A stretch of DNA of 64,000 bases, from the NCBI GenBank assembly GCA_963774155.1, contig CAVZDW010000005.1:1-64000 (forward strand), in the 5' to 3' direction. Both the position numbers and the translations under genes were made by a program. How positions within the stretch are numbered: position 1 is the first letter of the stretch; every line of letters begins with the position of its first letter. The notes under the pieces were generated by a model. The model was not told the origin of the DNA and did no database searches. It was given only the letters and a program-made list of their open reading frames with translations. Shown piece by piece: positions 60,892-64,000 of the stretch. This stretch comes from DASSUW01 sp963774155 (GTDB lineage Bacteria; Actinomycetota; Thermoleophilia; Solirubrobacterales; Solirubrobacteraceae).

Positions 60892-62013
60892 TTGATCGAC
60901 CTCGTTGCTGCTCAGGAGACCTTCGAGGCCTCCCAAGACCTGACGGTCGGAATCGAGGAGGAGTACGCGCTCGTCGATCCCGAGACGCTGGTCCTCGTCC
61001 CGAAGTTCGAGACGCTGCGCGAAGCGGGCGCGTCGGACCCGGTGCTCGCCGAGGCCATCGCCGGCGAGCTGATCTCGTCCGAGATCGAGATCCGCTCCGG
61101 ACGCGGGGAGGACATCGCCGACGCCCGCGCCAAGCAGCAGGAGGCCCGCCGCCGCCTGCACCGGCTGGCCGACGTCCACGGCGTGCGCCTGGGCTCGACC
61201 GGCACGCACCCGCTGTCGGACTACCGCGAGCAGCACATCATCGACACGCCGCACTACCACCGGGTCGAGGACGGCCTCAAGTACGTCGCGTGGCGCAACA
61301 ACACGTTCGCGCTGCAGGTCCATGTCGGCGTCCAGGGCGCCGACCGCGCGATCAAGGTGTGCGACCGCCTGCGGCCCGTGCTGCCGCTCCTGCTCGCGAT
61401 CTCGGCGAACTCGCCGTACGTCGACGGGCGCGACTCCGGCCTCCACACGGCCCGCACGCAGACCTTCACGAAGTCGTTCCCGCGCTGCGGCGTGCCGGAC
61501 GCCTTCGGCGACTGGCAGGCCTGGGCGGAGTACGTCGACCTGCTGGTCCGCACGGGCTCGATCGTCGAGTTCACCCAGCTCTGGTGGTCGGTCCGCCCGC
61601 ACCACGCGTTCGGCACCGTCGAGGTGCGCATCTGCGACGCGCAGACCACGGCGCCCGAGGCCGACGCGCTCCAGGAGCTCATGGTGGCGTGCGTCGCGCA
61701 GGCGCTGCGTGAGATCGACGCGGGAGAGACCGCGCCGGACCTGCCGCCGCGGCTGATCGAGGAGAACATGTGGCGGGCCATCCGCTACGGGCAGGACGGC
61801 CGGCTGCTCGATCTCGAAGCGAAGGCGATCGAGGAGTTCCCGGCCGCGGAGGCGCTCGATCGCCTGAAGGCCTGGACGGGCGCCGATGTCGGCCTACCCG
61901 AGCTGAACGGCGCTCAGCGTCAGCGCCGCATGATCGACGCGGGTGCTACACCGTTCGAGGTGTACGCGAAGTCCGTGGAGGAGACGAGAGCCAGCCATGA
62001 GACAACCGTCTGA
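60892..62013 (+). CDS. GCS2-family carboxylate-amine ligase (YbdK type)
   Basis: A 373-residue ATP-dependent ligase. TVGIEEEYALVDPETLVLVP, ISSEIEIRSGRGEDIADARA, RLGSTGTHPLSDY, NTFALQVHVGVQGADRAIKV, LLLAISANSPYVDGRDSGLH and TVEVRICDAQTTAPEADALQ define the glutamate-cysteine ligase 2 family. Many such proteins have weak gamma-glutamylcysteine activity; the true substrate is unclear. TTG at 60892 starts right after the rex stop. The company of glutaredoxin and Rex suggests a thiol or redox role. Confidence 0.88.
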   Translation: MIDLVAAQETFEASQDLTVGIEEEYALVDPETLVLVPKFETLREAGASDPVLAEAIAGELISSEIEIRSGRGEDIADARAKQQEARRRLHRLADVHGVRLGSTGTHPLSDYREQHIIDTPHYHRVEDGLKYVAWRNNTFALQVHVGVQGADRAIKVCDRLRPVLPLLLAISANSPYVDGRDSGLHTARTQTFTKSFPRCGVPDAFGDWQAWAEYVDLLVRTGSIVEFTQLWWSVRPHHAFGTVEVRICDAQTTAPEADALQELMVACVAQALREIDAGETAPDLPPRLIEENMWRAIRYGQDGRLLDLEAKAIEEFPAAEALDRLKAWTGADVGLPELNGAQRQRRMIDAGATPFEVYAKSVEETRASHETTV

Positions 62014-62377
62014 AGAGGAGATCGCGGCCCTCGAGGCCGAGCTGGAGAAGCTGACCGTCGACGACGTGCTGCTCCAGACCATCGTCACGCTGCTGAACCT
62101 CGGCGCCCGCAAGGCCGGGCTCGCGGAGGGCAGCGCGACCGACCTGCCCCAGGTCAAGCAGGCCATCGACGCCGCCCGCGCCCTGGTGCCGCTCGTGGAG
62201 GAGCGCCACGGTGACGCTGTAGCGCCGGTCAAGGACGCCCTCGCGCGGCTCCAGATGGCCTACGTGCAGAAGTCCGGCGGCGCGCCGGGCGAGTCGCAGC
62301 CCGACGAGCCGCCGCCCGCGCCGGGCGGTGCCGGTCCCGCGCAGTCGTCGGGCAAGCTCTGGGTTCCGGGCCAGTAG
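61997..62377 (+). CDS. DUF1844-like protein
   Basis: A 126-residue cytosolic protein. LEKLTVDDVLLQTIVTLLNL, then ARKAGL, TDLPQVKQAIDAARALVPLV and VKDALARLQMAYVQK match the DUF1844 family, a four-helix protein of unknown function common in actinobacteria. A Pro/Gly-rich tail follows, ending SSGKLWVPGQ. The ATG lies inside the 3' end of the ligase gene (17-base overlap), so it is part of that operon. Confidence 0.8.
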   Translation: MRQPSEEEIAALEAELEKLTVDDVLLQTIVTLLNLGARKAGLAEGSATDLPQVKQAIDAARALVPLVEERHGDAVAPVKDALARLQMAYVQKSGGAPGESQPDEPPPAPGGAGPAQSSGKLWVPGQ

Positions 62378-62420
62378 CCGAGGTTTCCGCCCCCACCCGC
62401 GATAGACTCACGGCGCTTCA

Positions 62421-62444
62421 GCGGCGGCCCGGCCGGGCCGTCGC
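62421..62444 (+). terminator. GC hairpin between DUF1844 gene and hppA
   Basis: GCGGCGGCCCG (62421-62431) pairs with CGGGCCGTCGC (62434-62444) with one mismatch, followed by TTCGCTTTGTT. It probably ends the upstream operon; it could also be a leader hairpin of hppA. Confidence 0.55.
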
Positions 62445-62507
62445 TTCGCTTTGTTCCCGGAAGTTGGCGAGCCAAGCGCTCGCTTCCTTGATTTCAGAGG
62501 GGTTCCC

Positions 62508-64000
62508 TTGACCGATTTCCTGTCCGACTACGGGGTCGTCGTCGCGCTGATCTGCGCGGGGCTTGCGATCGCGTACGGGCTGCTGACAACACGATCGCTG
62601 CTCGCGCTCTCCCCGGGCAACGAGACCATGCAGGGCCTGTCGGCAGCCATCCAGGAGGGCGCATCGGCGTACCTCCGCCGCCAGTACACGACGATCGGCA
62701 TCGTCGGCGTCGTCCTCTTCGTGGTCCTGCTCTTCGTCCAGAGCGCGACGGTGGCGATCGGCTTCGCCATCGGCGGCCTCGCTTCGGCGTCAGCCGGCTT
62801 CATCGGCATGAACGTGTCCGTACGGGCCAACGCCCGCGTGGCCGAGGCCGCCCGCGGCGGCATCGGCCCGGCGCTCGACGTCGCCTTCCGCGGCGGCGCG
62901 GTGACCGGCATGCTCGTCGTCGGCCTGGCGCTGATCGGCGTGGCCGGCTACTACGGCATCCTCGTGCTCGCGGGTGAGAGCGACAAGGACGCGGTCGACG
63001 CCCTCATCGGCCTCGGCTTCGGCGGCTCGCTGATCTCCGTCTTCGCCCGGCTCGGCGGCGGCATCTTCACCAAGGGCGCCGACGTCGGCGCCGACATCGT
63101 CGGCAAGATCGAGGCCGGCATCCCCGAGGACGACCCGCGCAACCCGGCCGTGATCGCCGACAACGTGGGCGACAACGTCGGCGACTGCGCCGGCATGGCG
63201 GCCGACCTGTTCGAGACCTACGCGGTCACCGCCGTGGCGGTCATGCTGCTCGGCGTCCTGACCTTCGGGAACGAGACGGTCGTGCTCTACCCGCTCGTGC
63301 TGGGCGGCGTCTCGATCATCGCGTCGATCATCGGCACGTTCTTCGTCAAGTCGAAGACCGGCAACGTCGAGCGCGCGCTCTACCAGGGCATGATCGTGGC
63401 GGGCCTGATCGCCGCGCTCCTCTTCATCCCGGTGACCCTCTGGATGATGGACGACCTGACGCTGATCAACGATCAGCAGGGCGTGCAGCCGGGCGTCTGG
63501 GACATCTACCTCTGCGCGCTGATCGGCCTCGGCGTGACGGCGCTCCTGTTCGTCATCACCGACTTCTACACGTCGACGCGCTTCAGCCCGGTCAAGAGCA
63601 CCGCGAAGGCCTCGGTCACCGGCCACGCGACGAACATCATCCAGGGCCTCGCGCAGGGCCTGCAGGCCACCGCGCTGCCCGCGCTGGTCATCGTGCTCGG
63701 CATCTTCTTGTCGTACGAGCTGGCCGGCGTGTTCGGCATCGGCGTGGCCGTCATGGCCCAGCTGTCGCTGACCGGCCTGATCGTCGCGCTCGACGCGTTC
63801 GGTCCGATCACCGACAACGCCGGCGGCATCGCCGAGATGGCGAACATGCCGGAGGACGTCCGCAACGTCACCGACCCGCTCGACGCGGTCGGCAACACGA
63901 CCAAGGCCGTCACCAAGGGCTACGCGATCGGCTCGGCCGCGCTCGCCGCGCTGGTGCTCTTCGCCGCGTTCAAGATCGAGCTCGAGGAGGAGGTCGGCGG
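62508..64000 (+). CDS. hppA: Membrane proton-pumping pyrophosphatase, N-terminal part (partial)
   Basis: About 497 residues are present; the gene runs off the window. It couples PPi hydrolysis to H+ export. Seen are EGASAYLRRQYTTIGIVGVV, GGGIFTKGADVGADIVGKIE, DDPRNPAVIADNVGDNVGDC with AGMAADLFETY (active site Asp cluster), and ITDNAGGIAEMANMPEDVRN. The ion-selectivity segment reads GNTTKAVTKGYAIGSAAL; Lys after NTT is the mark of K+-independent H+-pumps (Ala in K+-dependent ones). The TTG start follows AGAGGGG. At least ten transmembrane helices are visible. Confidence 0.94.
   Translation, partial: MTDFLSDYGVVVALICAGLAIAYGLLTTRSLLALSPGNETMQGLSAAIQEGASAYLRRQYTTIGIVGVVLFVVLLFVQSATVAIGFAIGGLASASAGFIGMNVSVRANARVAEAARGGIGPALDVAFRGGAVTGMLVVGLALIGVAGYYGILVLAGESDKDAVDALIGLGFGGSLISVFARLGGGIFTKGADVGADIVGKIEAGIPEDDPRNPAVIADNVGDNVGDCAGMAADLFETYAVTAVAVMLLGVLTFGNETVVLYPLVLGGVSIIASIIGTFFVKSKTGNVERALYQGMIVAGLIAALLFIPVTLWMMDDLTLINDQQGVQPGVWDIYLCALIGLGVTALLFVITDFYTSTRFSPVKSTAKASVTGHATNIIQGLAQGLQATALPALVIVLGIFLSYELAGVFGIGVAVMAQLSLTGLIVALDAFGPITDNAGGIAEMANMPEDVRNVTDPLDAVGNTTKAVTKGYAIGSAALAALVLFAAFKIELEEEVG

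Overview
The window is high-GC, densely packed DNA from an actinomycete-type bacterium, most likely of the Solirubrobacterales/Thermoleophilia. The evidence is GTG and TTG starts, many GTGA/ATGA start-stop overlaps, a protein of the 'LSYANVMATIAVFVALGG' type that I associate with that order, a glutaredoxin-rex gene order, and GAAC-N4-GTTC (SOS) and 11-bp direct-repeat (PHO) operators. It looks chromosomal: there is no phage, plasmid, transposase, CRISPR, rRNA or tRNA gene.

Layout. 0-2 kb: end of coaE, a membrane-anchored lytic transglycosylase, an aldo/keto reductase. 2-12 kb: an alpha-glucoside uptake and breakdown locus (binding lipoprotein, two ABC permeases, GH13 glucosidase, two (alpha/alpha)6-barrel glycosidases) with a LacI-type regulator and a perfect 14-bp operator palindrome. 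12.6-16.9 kb: a heavily frameshifted M24 peptidase, an ArsR-DUF899-small membrane protein-SRPBCC operon (also frameshifted) with an operator on its start codon, an M20 peptidase and an isochorismatase remnant. 16.9-26 kb: a DNA-repair-rich stretch (uvrB, a split Ada/AlkA, mutY, DivIVA-like protein, M32 carboxypeptidase, and uvrA with an SOS-type promoter). 26-35.7 kb: transport and housekeeping (MBL-fold protein, CorA, LysM-lytic transglycosylase, a PiT/DUF47 phosphate operon with a PHO-type box, a panB-panC-DUF2520 operon, and a family-4 uracil-DNA glycosylase ending in a clamp-binding-like QLGLF). 35.7-39 kb: two GT4 glycosyltransferases and a secreted glycoside hydrolase. 39-42.5 kb: a primary-type sigma factor with a clear promoter and terminator, then a GIN-domain lipoprotein and a sensor kinase without a response regulator. 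42.5-57.4 kb: a surface-polysaccharide locus of glycosyltransferases, acetyltransferase, PhyH-type dioxygenase, two methyltransferases, a Wzt/Wzm-like exporter, an O-antigen ligase/polymerase-like protein, an LPxTG protein and a secreted glycosidase. 57.4-64 kb: tsaE-tsaB-rimI-tsaD, glutaredoxin, rex, a GCS2-family ligase, a DUF1844-like protein and the first two thirds of a membrane pyrophosphatase.

Two things stand out. First, a family of palindromic intergenic repeats with ends CGAACGTCAAC occurs at least three times: just after uvrB, just after uvrA, and after the sigma factor gene. The third copy lies between perfect 23-bp direct repeats that duplicate the 3' end of the neighbouring lipoprotein gene, which looks like insertion of a small non-autonomous mobile element. 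Second, single-base frame changes cluster at 12.6-15.4 kb and also hit the near-universal tsaD; all conserved residues survive, so sequence error is the likelier explanation there than gene decay.
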